DNA of 9,428 bases from Methanobacteriota archaeon. Lineage in GTDB: Archaea; Thermoplasmatota; DTKX01; GCA-020343715. Below are positions 1 through 6,081 of this stretch, piece by piece. Within the stretch, counting starts at the first letter, position 1. Every line of letters begins with the position of its first letter. The position numbers were made by a program, and so were the translations under genes. Where the stretch lies: assembly GCA_030597775.1 (NCBI GenBank), contig JAUVRF010000041.1:1-9428 (forward strand), in the 5' to 3' direction. The notes under the pieces are model-generated. The model was not told the DNA's origin, searched no databases, and saw nothing but the letters and a program-made list of their open reading frames with translations.

Positions 1-10
1 AAAGGAGGAC
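1..10 (+). promoter_or_regulatory. Strong Shine-Dalgarno site for the first gene
   Basis: AAAGGAGG at 1-8 is a near-perfect Shine-Dalgarno sequence with 6 nt between it and the ATG at 15. It fixes the start of the RAD55-like gene and suggests this gene is translated from a leadered, possibly polycistronic, mRNA whose upstream part lies outside the window. Most other first genes here look leaderless. Confidence 0.8.
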
Positions 11-14
11 AACG

Positions 15-761
15 ATGAGGAAGATTGATTTCGAACCAGAGAAACCCCCATCCACCGTGCACCGGCACCGCACGGGAATCGAAGGTCTGGACGACCTCCT
101 CAACGGTGGGCTCAAGCCAGGAGCCCTGGGCCTTCTCATCGGACCCTCCATGTCCGGCCGTGGTACCCTCGCTCGACAGTACTTCTACCAGGGCCTGAAG
201 GAGGACAACGCCAGCATCTACGTGACCACGAAGAACTTCACCGAGGACATCGTGACCTTGATGGAGGAGAAGAAGTGGACGCTGGACGCCTACACGGAGC
301 ATTACGTGTTCGTCGACGCGTACTCTCCCCAGTCCGACCCATCCTTGAAGGACTCTGTTGACGTCAAGTACGTGGCCTCGGTGGCCGACTTCGCCCGGCT
401 CACCAACGCCATCGTGTCGACGATGTCAGAGAACCTGGCGCGGGGGGTCCTCAACCAGCGGGTGGTCTTCGACTCCATCGACACCGTCCTGATGTACGTC
501 TCGGCCCAGGGCGTGTACCGGTTCCTGTCGTACCTGCGAGCCAAGATCAAGGGCTTCCGCTCGTCCTCCATGTTCATGATCGAGCCCGACCTCCACGACG
601 AACGGCAGGTCAAGACGCTGTTCCAGCTGGCCGACGTCATCATCGAGCTCAAACCCGACGAGGGCATCGTCCAGGTCACCCAACCAGGGCTCCCCAAGCG
701 TCGCGGCGCATGCCGCGTTGGCGACACGGGTTGCATCGTCGTCCCCGAGCCACTGGACTAG
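15..761 (+). CDS. RecA-superfamily KaiC/RAD55-like protein with degenerate Walker A
   Basis: A 248-aa single-domain protein of the archaeal KaiC/RAD55 branch of RecA-like ATPases. Visible family marks are the N-terminal TGIEGLDDLLNGGL (residues 20-33), a P-loop position at 43-51, a Walker B strand VVFDSIDTVLMY (150-161, Asp153), and a late FQLADVIIELK strand (203-213) typical of the family. The P-loop reads GPSMSGRGT, so the invariant Lys of GK[ST] is Arg and the next Ser/Thr is Gly. ATP hydrolysis, and perhaps binding, may be weakened or lost. Such proteins are usually soluble and thought to act in signalling or DNA-related roles; no specific function can be assigned. The C-terminus carries two Cys (233, 240). 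The start is fixed by a strong Shine-Dalgarno site. The next gene has its own promoter-like box, so co-transcription is not required. Confidence 0.85.
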   Translation: MRKIDFEPEKPPSTVHRHRTGIEGLDDLLNGGLKPGALGLLIGPSMSGRGTLARQYFYQGLKEDNASIYVTTKNFTEDIVTLMEEKKWTLDAYTEHYVFVDAYSPQSDPSLKDSVDVKYVASVADFARLTNAIVSTMSENLARGVLNQRVVFDSIDTVLMYVSAQGVYRFLSYLRAKIKGFRSSSMFMIEPDLHDERQVKTLFQLADVIIELKPDEGIVQVTQPGLPKRRGACRVGDTGCIVVPEPLD

Positions 762-778
762 GACCGGGTACAGGACGG

Positions 779-790
779 AAAGGCTATTAT
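779..790 (+). promoter_or_regulatory. Putative archaeal TATA/BRE for the cation exchanger
   Basis: The purine-rich GGAAAGG is followed by CTATTAT (784-790), whose centre is about 26 nt upstream of the GTG at 813. That is the usual distance from an archaeal TATA box to the transcription start, so the mRNA would begin at or next to the start codon. No Shine-Dalgarno sequence precedes the GTG, which agrees with leaderless translation. Judged by eye only. Confidence 0.55.
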
Positions 791-812
791 CCAGTGGACG
801 GCATCGCCCACC

Positions 813-1763
813 GTGAACCTTGGCGTCGCCTTCCTGTTCTCCATTGCGGGCTTCTTCTTCCTTTGGAAGGGCGCCGACTGGCTGGTCGGTGGGGCATCCC
901 GGATGGCCCTTGGGGCCAAGGTATCTCCCATCATCATCGGCATAACGATAGTCGCCTTCGGGACCTCGCTTCCAGAGATGTCTGTGAGCATCGCGGCCAG
1001 CCTCAAGGGGCAGCCCGACATCACCCTGGGCAACGTGATCGGGTCCAACATCGCCAACATCCTCCTGGTGCTGGGCATCGCCGCGGTGATACGGCCTCTT
1101 GAGGTATCGAAGCAAGTGGTCACCCGGGACACCATGCTGGTCCTGGGTTCCGGCGTCATCCTGCTGCTCCTGGCGTTGACGGGGTACCTGACCCGGGTCT
1201 CGGGCATGATCATGCTGGCCTTCTTCTTCGCGTACCTTGCCTACTACGCCCGGGACGCCTACAAGAATCGGGTGGATTCGGCCACCCCGCCCGCCGGGGA
1301 CATGGGCTTTGGTATCGCGGTCGTCCTGCTGGCGGGTGGCATCCTCTGTATCCTCATCGGGGCCGACATCCTTGTCGACTCGGCGGTGTTCATCGCAGAG
1401 GAGGTGGGCATCTCCCCGGCCGTGATCGGCCTCACGATGATCGCCATAGGGACCTCGTTGCCCGAGCTCGCCACATCGGCCGTGGCCTCCAAACGGGGCG
1501 AATCGGACCTCTCCGTCGGGAACGTCCTAGGCAGCAACGTGTTCAACACCCTGCTCATCCTGGGCATCTCTGCCTTCATGGTCGGCAGCATCGCGGTGAA
1601 CTCCGTGATGCTATGGGACATACTCTTCATGGCCGTTGTATGCCTCTTCCTGGTCCCCACACTCTGGACGGGCCACAAGGTCACGAGGACCCAGGGAGCC
1701 TTCATGCTGTTGATCTACGTGGTCTACATAGCGTCCCTGGCATGGCGGGGCAGCTACCTTTGA
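813..1763 (+). CDS. Na+/Ca2+ (cation/proton) exchanger, CaCA family, YrbG-like
   Basis: A 316-aa integral membrane antiporter of the CaCA superfamily, expected to exchange Ca2+ (or another cation) for Na+ or H+ across the cytoplasmic membrane. Both diagnostic alpha repeats are complete: repeat 1 has GTSLPE (50-55) and GNVIGSN (73-79); repeat 2 has GTSLPE (213-218) and GNVLGSN (236-242). The acidic residues of the two GTSLPE motifs are the known cation ligands, so the protein looks active. About ten hydrophobic helices are interrupted by a short cytoplasmic linker near 147-163. The length matches the short prokaryotic YrbG type with no regulatory domain. The GTG start gives the usual hydrophobic N-terminus and fits a leaderless transcript. 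The 3' end overlaps the convergent amidotransferase gene by 10 bp. Substrate specificity cannot be read from the sequence. Confidence 0.93.
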   Translation: MNLGVAFLFSIAGFFFLWKGADWLVGGASRMALGAKVSPIIIGITIVAFGTSLPEMSVSIAASLKGQPDITLGNVIGSNIANILLVLGIAAVIRPLEVSKQVVTRDTMLVLGSGVILLLLALTGYLTRVSGMIMLAFFFAYLAYYARDAYKNRVDSATPPAGDMGFGIAVVLLAGGILCILIGADILVDSAVFIAEEVGISPAVIGLTMIAIGTSLPELATSAVASKRGESDLSVGNVLGSNVFNTLLILGISAFMVGSIAVNSVMLWDILFMAVVCLFLVPTLWTGHKVTRTQGAFMLLIYVVYIASLAWRGSYL

Positions 1764-2311
1764 GGGCCGGCCTCCGGAGCGAACCTCTCCAGGAAACGGG
1801 TGACGACCCCACCACGCCGGACCTCTGGATGGAACAGTATGCCGAAGAGGTCCCGCTCGCGGTGGACTATCGCCTGCACGCACTCGTCCGACCTTGCCAG
1901 GACATGGAACTCGTCCAGGTCCTCCAGGTCGTACCTGTGCAGGCTGTAGACATCCATCGGTCCGCCGATGAGGGGGTCTGCCCCCTCGGGATGGATCGAG
2001 GTCATGCCTATCTCCCTCCTCTCCACGACGCGGCCTCCGTGGAGCAGTGCGATGAGCTGCATGCCGGCGCAGATGCCCAGCACGGGGGTCCGCGTCCTGC
2101 GCAACCAATCGAACCTATCGATGTGGTCCATGTATCCATCGTCGGCCAGCGCCGTTCCGCATATCACCACCGCGGAGGCGGCCTTCACATCCTCCGCCGT
2201 GAGGTCCGTTGACCGCACGACCTTGGCACCATCGCCGACGATGGCGGCTATGGGCTCGACGAACTCGGAGCTGCTAAGATCGCGCTGGCACAGGTCGATG
2301 ACGAGGATCAC
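1754..2311 (-). CDS. Class-I glutamine amidotransferase (GMP-synthase-subunit-A-like)
   Basis: A 185-aa class-I (triad) glutaminase domain that would hydrolyse glutamine and pass ammonia to a partner synthetase. The nucleophile elbow is GICAGMQL (79-86, Cys81), and the His/Glu pair is in LFHPEV (His161, Glu163), so the triad is complete. The part from PVLGIC to HPEV resembles GuaA subunit A, but the N-terminus lacks the GuaA-type DNGGQY start and the SGGP oxyanion segment, reading VVICGTALADD (48-58) instead. It is therefore probably not the GMP synthase glutaminase. The start is the GTG at 2311-2309, whose GTGA overlaps the TGA of the upstream ATP pyrophosphatase by 4 nt, a classic coupling arrangement; reading further upstream gives only Gly/Arg/Pro-rich shadow sequence. 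The natural partner is that ATP pyrophosphatase. Its TAG lies inside the convergent exchanger gene. Confidence 0.85.
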   Translation of the reverse strand: MILVIDLCQRDLSSSEFVEPIAAIVGDGAKVVRSTDLTAEDVKAASAVVICGTALADDGYMDHIDRFDWLRRTRTPVLGICAGMQLIALLHGGRVVERREIGMTSIHPEGADPLIGGPMDVYSLHRYDLEDLDEFHVLARSDECVQAIVHRERDLFGILFHPEVRRGGVVTRFLERFAPEAGPQR

Positions 2312-2988
2312 CTGTCCACCACCTCCGCCTCGTCGATGTGCAGCACCCCCGAGTCGCGATGGTAGTCCAGGGTCGAGGACCTCACATCTATCCGCCCTCG
2401 GAAGAGGGGCGCGTCCAGCACGGTGGTCTCTATCTCCCCGCCCTCTCCCGCCGGATGGATGCCGTGGCTCTCCCAGAGGGCTGCCAGCGCGTCCCTGGTA
2501 TCCCGGTCGATGACCCGGCCCAGCCAGGTCTCGTCCAGGGGCGGGGCGAACACTCCGGTGACCATGACCTTGTATCCCCCTTCGATGAGCTGGTCCAGGA
2601 GTGCCAGCTGGTCCAGCTGCCAGAGGGGGTTGAAGCACCACAGTCCGAGGTCCGCGCAGACCCGCTGCACGCGGGTCGCCTGGTAGACGGAGCCCACCGC
2701 GCCGGTCACGATGCCCTCGATGCCGTGGGCATCGACCGCCTCGGCGATGGCCGCCCGGAGGTCGGCGATCTCCTCCTCCTCCACCCCGGGGGTTCGACGG
2801 GTCACCAGGGGAAGGCCCAATGCCTGGGCCTGGAGCTTCGTGAGGTGCAGGTTGGGGGTGTGGAAGAAGAAGCTCTCAGGGTTGTCTGGCACCACGGTGA
2901 TCAGGCAGACCACCTCCTCGTGCTCCGCAGCCCGGTGAAGGGCAAGGCAAGAGTCCTTTCCGCCAGAGAACAGGACGCCCAACCTCAT
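2308..2988 (-). CDS. dph6: Diphthine-ammonia ligase-like ATP pyrophosphatase (Dph6 / MJ0570 family)
   Basis: A 226-aa PP-loop (N-type) ATP pyrophosphatase. The ATP loop is SGGKDS at residues 8-13. Family-specific segments are GAVGSVYQATRVQRVC (96-111), the NPLW strand (120-123), and EGGEIETTVLDAPLF (182-196), which is typical of archaeal and eukaryotic Dph6. Dph6 performs the last step of diphthamide synthesis, the ATP-dependent amidation of diphthine on elongation factor 2, using ammonium. The length matches archaeal members, which lack the C-terminal RidA-like domains of the yeast protein. The ATG at 2988 lies about 26 nt downstream of a TATA-like element, so the mRNA may be leaderless. The glutaminase gene follows with a 4-nt overlap. 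The annotation as diphthine ligase comes from family membership; a different amidation substrate is possible for this coupled pair. Confidence 0.88.
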   Translation of the reverse strand: MRLGVLFSGGKDSCLALHRAAEHEEVVCLITVVPDNPESFFFHTPNLHLTKLQAQALGLPLVTRRTPGVEEEEIADLRAAIAEAVDAHGIEGIVTGAVGSVYQATRVQRVCADLGLWCFNPLWQLDQLALLDQLIEGGYKVMVTGVFAPPLDETWLGRVIDRDTRDALAALWESHGIHPAGEGGEIETTVLDAPLFRGRIDVRSSTLDYHRDSGVLHIDEAEVVDR

Positions 2989-3008
2989 CGGCCCGTTGAG
3001 AGGGATTT

Positions 3009-3018
3009 TAGTATATCA
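3009..3018 (-). promoter_or_regulatory. Putative TATA box for the dph6-amidotransferase operon
   Basis: On the minus strand the sequence reads TTGATATACTAAAA across this position. Its centre lies about 26 nt before the dph6 ATG at 2988, which predicts transcription starting at the start codon. No Shine-Dalgarno sequence is visible between the box and the ATG. It lies back to back with the plus-strand TATA element at 3035-3042. Confidence 0.5.
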
Positions 3019-3034
3019 ACCCTCGGACCAAAAC

Positions 3035-3042
3035 CTATTATA
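3035..3042 (+). promoter_or_regulatory. Putative TATA box for the zinc-ribbon protein-coaD operon
   Basis: CTATTATA, preceded by a purine-rich BRE-like CAAAAC, would place the transcription start near 3065, about 11 nt before the ATG at 3076. The short leader carries a weak GGGAGA. Together with the minus-strand box it makes 2989-3075 a compact divergent promoter region. Confidence 0.5.
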
Positions 3043-3075
3043 TCGCCTCCGCATCTCCATTGCAGGGAGACCCTT

Positions 3076-3273
3076 ATGGCTGAGAGGCTGGTCCAGCACA
3101 AGCATTGCCCTGTATGCAAGAAGGCCATGTCAACTGAGAAGGAGACGTGCTCGGAAGACTGTGCTCTCCGCCACAAGATACAGATCAAGGATCGCAAGCG
3201 GACCATGTACTTCTTCTACTTCTCCATGGTGGTCCTCGTGGTCGTCCTGGCTGTCCAGTTCCTGGGGATCTGA
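3076..3273 (+). CDS. Small membrane-anchored zinc-ribbon protein, DUF2116-like
   Basis: A 65-aa protein with an N-terminal treble-clef or zinc-ribbon-like motif: CPVC at residues 11-14 and CSEDC at 25-29, four Cys able to bind one Zn. A basic stretch (KDRKR, 38-42) is followed by one hydrophobic helix at about 44-62. It matches the pattern of the small archaeal DUF2116 family, whose function is not known. The zinc domain would lie in the cytoplasm by the positive-inside rule. The start is the first Met before the Cys motif, just after a promoter-like box; longer readings of this frame run antisense through dph6 and are not credible. coaD starts 18 nt after the stop, so the two are probably co-transcribed. 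Confidence 0.8.
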   Translation: MAERLVQHKHCPVCKKAMSTEKETCSEDCALRHKIQIKDRKRTMYFFYFSMVVLVVVLAVQFLGI

Positions 3274-3274
3274 T

Positions 3275-3281
3275 GGAGGGG
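3275..3281 (+). promoter_or_regulatory. Shine-Dalgarno site for coaD
   Basis: GGAGGGG lies just after the stop of the zinc-ribbon gene, 10 nt before the coaD ATG. It supports internal translation initiation on a bicistronic mRNA. Confidence 0.6.
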
Positions 3282-3291
3282 GGTTCACCCG

Positions 3292-3759
3292 ATGGTCCAC
3301 GTCGCGCTCGGTGGCACCTTCGCGATCGTCCACAAGGGTCACCGTACCCTACTGGCCAGGGCGTTCGAGATCGGTGACCGGGTCCTGATCGGCCTCACCT
3401 CGGACCGTCTTGCCAACTCGTCAAGGTCGCGGAACGTGCGCCCCTACGAGGAGCGGGAGGCGGCCCTGAGGGCCTACATCGACGGTGCCCATCCAGGGTC
3501 GGACCACACCATAGAGATGATCGACGACAGGTTCGGACCGGCCATCCATCTGGAGGACCTGGATGTGCTGGTCATCTCGGTGAACACCCATCCAACGGGG
3601 ATCGAGCTCAACCATCTGAGGAGGGAGCGGGGGCTGCGACCCCTCGACCTTGTGGCGATACCTCCGGTCCTGGCCGACGATGGACTACCGATCTCGTCGA
3701 CCCGTGTGATGGCCGGGGAATGCGATGCCGACGGTCACGTCCCCTCCAGACCCCTATAG
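3292..3759 (+). CDS. coaD: Phosphopantetheine adenylyltransferase, archaeal type
   Basis: A 155-aa nucleotidyltransferase (EC 2.7.7.3) that transfers AMP from ATP to 4'-phosphopantetheine to give dephospho-CoA, the penultimate step of coenzyme A synthesis in the cytoplasm. Visible motifs are GGTF (7-10), the catalytic HxGH as HKGH (14-17), IGLTSD (33-38), RPYEER (50-55) and the C-terminal ISSTR (134-138) that contacts ATP phosphates. The archaeal hallmark INxLRxxRGLxPL is present as LNHLRRERGLRPL (106-118). The position after GGTF, often Asp in this superfamily, is Ala here. It follows the zinc-ribbon gene and ends 8 bp from the convergent thrS stop codon. Confidence 0.92.
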   Translation: MVHVALGGTFAIVHKGHRTLLARAFEIGDRVLIGLTSDRLANSSRSRNVRPYEEREAALRAYIDGAHPGSDHTIEMIDDRFGPAIHLEDLDVLVISVNTHPTGIELNHLRRERGLRPLDLVAIPPVLADDGLPISSTRVMAGECDADGHVPSRPL

Positions 3760-3767
3760 GACGGCGA

Positions 3768-5627
3768 TCAACCCCGGAAGGCGGGTCTTGATGAGATCCT
3801 CACGGGTAAGGGAGTGGGCTCGTTCGGGTAACCCTCCAATTCCCCTTCCAGGAACAGCCGCAGCTCCTCTATCGTCATCTCCCGGGTCTCCCCCGAGCGG
3901 AACCGGACCGGCAGGAGTCCCCCCGCCTCTACCTCCTTGTCGCCGTAGACGATGGTGAGTGGTATCCACTCCGTCTCGGCGCCCCGGATCTTCTTCCCCA
4001 CCTTCTCCTCGCGGTCGCCCACGTCCGCCCTCGCCACGCCGTCCAGGACGGCCACCATGTCCATGCAGGGCTGGATGTGGGCATGACCCACGGGAACGAA
4101 GCGGACCTGGGTGGGAGCGAGCCACAGGGGGTACTCCCCCTTCTCGCCCTTGGCCATCCTCCGGGCCTGGTACTCCAGTATCGCATAGAGGCAGCGCTCG
4201 GTGGCGCCCGACACGGACGTGTGGAGGATGATGGGGTGGGCGCTGGTCCCGTCCGCCTGGGTGTACTCGATGCCGTACAGCTCGCTGTTCTCCACGTCGA
4301 TCTGGACCGTGGAGATCGCGCCCGCCTTGCCCTGGGTGTCCACCACGTTGAACTCGAACTTGGTGACGAAGTACGCGTACCGCTCGTCGAAGAGCTCGAG
4401 CAGGACCGGCCGGCCCAGGATGCGCACCATGCGCTCGTACCATTCCCTGTGCTCGTGGAAGAACGCCGTCTCGGCCCTGTAGGCCGCCTCGTAGGGAACG
4501 AGGAGGGACCGCATCCACTCCATGCTCAGCTCGAACTGGTTGAAGAACTCCTCCTTCGCCTGGGGGATGTCCGCGCAGAAGGTGTGAAGGTCGGGCATGG
4601 TGAAGCTGCGCAACCTCCTGAGGCCCATGACCTCTCCCGATTTTTCCCGGCGGAAGCTCTGCCTCGTTATCTCGAAGAGCCGTAGTGGGAGGTTGCGATA
4701 GCTTATGTTCATCCCGGTGGCGATGAGGAACTGGCCGAAGCAGGCGGCGAAGCGCATGAAGAAGCGCTTCTTGTCCGACAGCACCACGTACTGCCTGGCC
4801 GGGAACCGCTCCATGTACTTCTTCAGCGCGGGGTGCTCGTAATCGTACATCTGGGGCGTCTCCACCTCCATGGCCCCCGCGCGGTGGCACAGGTCCCTGA
4901 TGAGGTGTTCCAGCAGAATCTTGATGACCTTGCCCTTGGGGTACCACCTGAGGTTGCCCTGGTCCGAGCCCGGCTCGTAGTCCACCAGCTCGTGACGCTG
5001 CATCAGGGCGATGTGGGCGGGCTCCTCGGAGGCCGTGCGGTCCTTCTTGGTCTCGTGGTGGACGAAGGTCCGCAGGTCGTCGTGGTCCCCGAAGTTGAAG
5101 CTGTCCGCCTCGAACAGCTCTCCCTCGGGGGTGAGGACATGGAAGGTGGAGCGGACCTTCTCCTCGTCCAGGACGGCCTTGCTCACCCCCATCTCCCCCA
5201 CGGGCTTGAAGCTGATGTGCCGGGCCAGCTCCGCCAGGGGGTGGCCCTTGCAGTTCAATGTGAATGACTTGTACCAGCCGAAGGCCGCCCGGTCCACCAT
5301 GAGGTCCCGGGACAGCAGTTCCAGCTCGATCTCCTTGAGCAGGGGCACGGATTCGGAGGCCGTCGCCAGGTCACTGCTGAGGTGGGCCCATGGATAGAGG
5401 ACGATGCGGGGAGCACCCACCTGGCCCATTACGCCAGCTATCTCGTCAGCGACCCTCTTCACCAGGCCCTCGCCGTGGTCGGAGTCCTCCTTCTCCACGG
5501 TCATGAAGACCACCAGGCACTCGTCGAAGCGGTGGGCGCGCTCGCCCTCTATCGGTTCGGCGATGTCGCCCACGGGCTCGCGTGACTCGTACTCCAGGTG
5601 GTCCGAGTGTATGAACAGTAGCCTCAT
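3768..5627 (-). CDS. thrS: Threonyl-tRNA synthetase, archaeal type
   Basis: A 619-aa class-II aminoacyl-tRNA synthetase that charges tRNA-Thr. Residues 1 to about 140 form the archaeal editing domain (starting MRLLFIHSDHLEYE), related to D-aminoacyl-tRNA deacylase, which removes mischarged serine. The catalytic core spans about 205-490, with motif 2 around FRREKSGEVMGLRRLR (325-340) and motif 3 as SGATERCLYAILE (473-485, Arg478). The expected zinc ligands that select threonine are Cys296 (AACFGQF), His348 (PDLHTF) and His469 (ILHTS), all present. The anticodon-binding domain covers about 500-600. The length is normal for archaea. Upstream lies a weak TATA-like element and a very short leader with no Shine-Dalgarno sequence. 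The gene converges with coaD, with 8 bp between the stops. Confidence 0.96.
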   Translation of the reverse strand: MRLLFIHSDHLEYESREPVGDIAEPIEGERAHRFDECLVVFMTVEKEDSDHGEGLVKRVADEIAGVMGQVGAPRIVLYPWAHLSSDLATASESVPLLKEIELELLSRDLMVDRAAFGWYKSFTLNCKGHPLAELARHISFKPVGEMGVSKAVLDEEKVRSTFHVLTPEGELFEADSFNFGDHDDLRTFVHHETKKDRTASEEPAHIALMQRHELVDYEPGSDQGNLRWYPKGKVIKILLEHLIRDLCHRAGAMEVETPQMYDYEHPALKKYMERFPARQYVVLSDKKRFFMRFAACFGQFLIATGMNISYRNLPLRLFEITRQSFRREKSGEVMGLRRLRSFTMPDLHTFCADIPQAKEEFFNQFELSMEWMRSLLVPYEAAYRAETAFFHEHREWYERMVRILGRPVLLELFDERYAYFVTKFEFNVVDTQGKAGAISTVQIDVENSELYGIEYTQADGTSAHPIILHTSVSGATERCLYAILEYQARRMAKGEKGEYPLWLAPTQVRFVPVGHAHIQPCMDMVAVLDGVARADVGDREEKVGKKIRGAETEWIPLTIVYGDKEVEAGGLLPVRFRSGETREMTIEELRLFLEGELEGYPNEPTPLPVRISSRPAFRG

Positions 5628-5655
5628 GGTATCCCGGCGGAGTAGGGGCCAGGCG

Positions 5656-5668
5656 GCTTATTAGGTTT
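5656..5668 (-). promoter_or_regulatory. Possible TATA-like element for thrS
   Basis: On the minus strand TAAACCTAATAAG lies in an otherwise GC-rich gap between the coiled-coil gene and thrS. A centre near 5660 would place the transcription start a few nt before the ATG at 5627. The match is weak; read-through from the upstream gene is also possible. Confidence 0.35.
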
Positions 5669-5690
5669 ACGCGAGGACGGGAGGGTGGCC

Positions 5691-5960
5691 TCAGATCCCG
5701 GCCCGCAGCGCGGCGGGTACGGTCTCCAGCTCCCTGGCCTGTATCTCGTGCTCCTGGATCTTCTCCTGGAGCCTGATCTCCTTGATCTGGAGCTTGGCCA
5801 GGTGCTCCCGGAGGTGCTCCGCCTCCCTCCGGTGCTTCTCGGCCTTCTCCAGGTTCTGAAGATGGTGGTGCAGGGCCATCTCCTCCCGGTGTACCTCCTT
5901 CTTGAGCTCCTTGGAGAGCTTCCGCTCCAGTTTTGTCGGTTTCTCTTGCGACATGTGCAT
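5691..5960 (-). CDS. Small His-rich, highly charged coiled-coil protein of unknown function
   Basis: An 89-aa protein (87 aa if the second Met, at 5954, is used) that is almost entirely a predicted coiled coil from about residue 10 to 80, built from Glu, Lys, Arg, Leu and His. There are about ten His, including HHH at 31-33 and repeated H at 43, 49, 53 and 70. No Cys, signal peptide or membrane helix is present. A TATA-like element lies about 30 nt upstream with no Shine-Dalgarno sequence, which suggests a leaderless or nearly leaderless mRNA. It precedes thrS by 63 bp on the same strand. I do not recognise the family. Low-complexity coiled coils are easily mispredicted, but the dedicated promoter-like sequence and strong use of G/C-ending codons in this frame support a real gene. 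Confidence 0.7.
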   Translation of the reverse strand: MHMSQEKPTKLERKLSKELKKEVHREEMALHHHLQNLEKAEKHRREAEHLREHLAKLQIKEIRLQEKIQEHEIQARELETVPAALRAGI

Positions 5961-5985
5961 CCCGTTGAATGATTGGGTGATGTGG

Positions 5986-5995
5986 TATTAATAAT
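5986..5995 (-). promoter_or_regulatory. Putative TATA box for the coiled-coil gene
   Basis: The minus strand reads ATTATTAATA here, a clear AT island in GC-rich DNA. A centre near 5990 predicts a transcription start near 5964, only about 4 nt before the ATG at 5960. Confidence 0.5.
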
Positions 5996-6039
5996 TGACT
6001 CCCTCAGCATCCACACGAGCGCCCGGCCCATATGGAAAT

Positions 6040-6048
6040 GTATTTACA
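6040..6048 (+). promoter_or_regulatory. Putative TATA box for the zinc-ribbon membrane gene
   Basis: GTATTTACA preceded by GGAAAT resembles BRE plus TATA. Transcription would start near 6070, about 12 nt before the TTG at 6082. The transcript would be too short to include any reading-frame extension upstream of that TTG. Confidence 0.5.
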
Positions 6049-6081
6049 TGCAAGGGGCCCTCAGTTCGATGGGGGCGTGCC

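Noticed and set aside
1613..2212. A 199-aa plus-strand frame after the exchanger
   Set aside because: It is antisense to the amidotransferase, which has a complete catalytic triad, and begins inside the exchanger gene in another frame.
2312..2641. An N-terminal extension of the amidotransferase frame
   Set aside because: The extra residues are Gly/Arg/Pro-rich, lie out of frame within dph6, and the glutaminase fold starts exactly at the GTG that overlaps the dph6 stop codon.
2338..3075. A plus-strand upstream extension of the DUF2116-like frame across dph6
   Set aside because: The frame stays open by chance opposite dph6; the promoter-like box at 3035-3042 and the Cys motif position place the real start at 3076.
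3754..4947. A 397-aa open frame on the minus strand inside thrS
   Set aside because: It is a shifted frame of thrS on the same strand, dominated by Gly, Arg and Pro, with no recognisable motif, while the thrS frame has all synthetase motifs. Long shadow frames are expected in GC-rich DNA.
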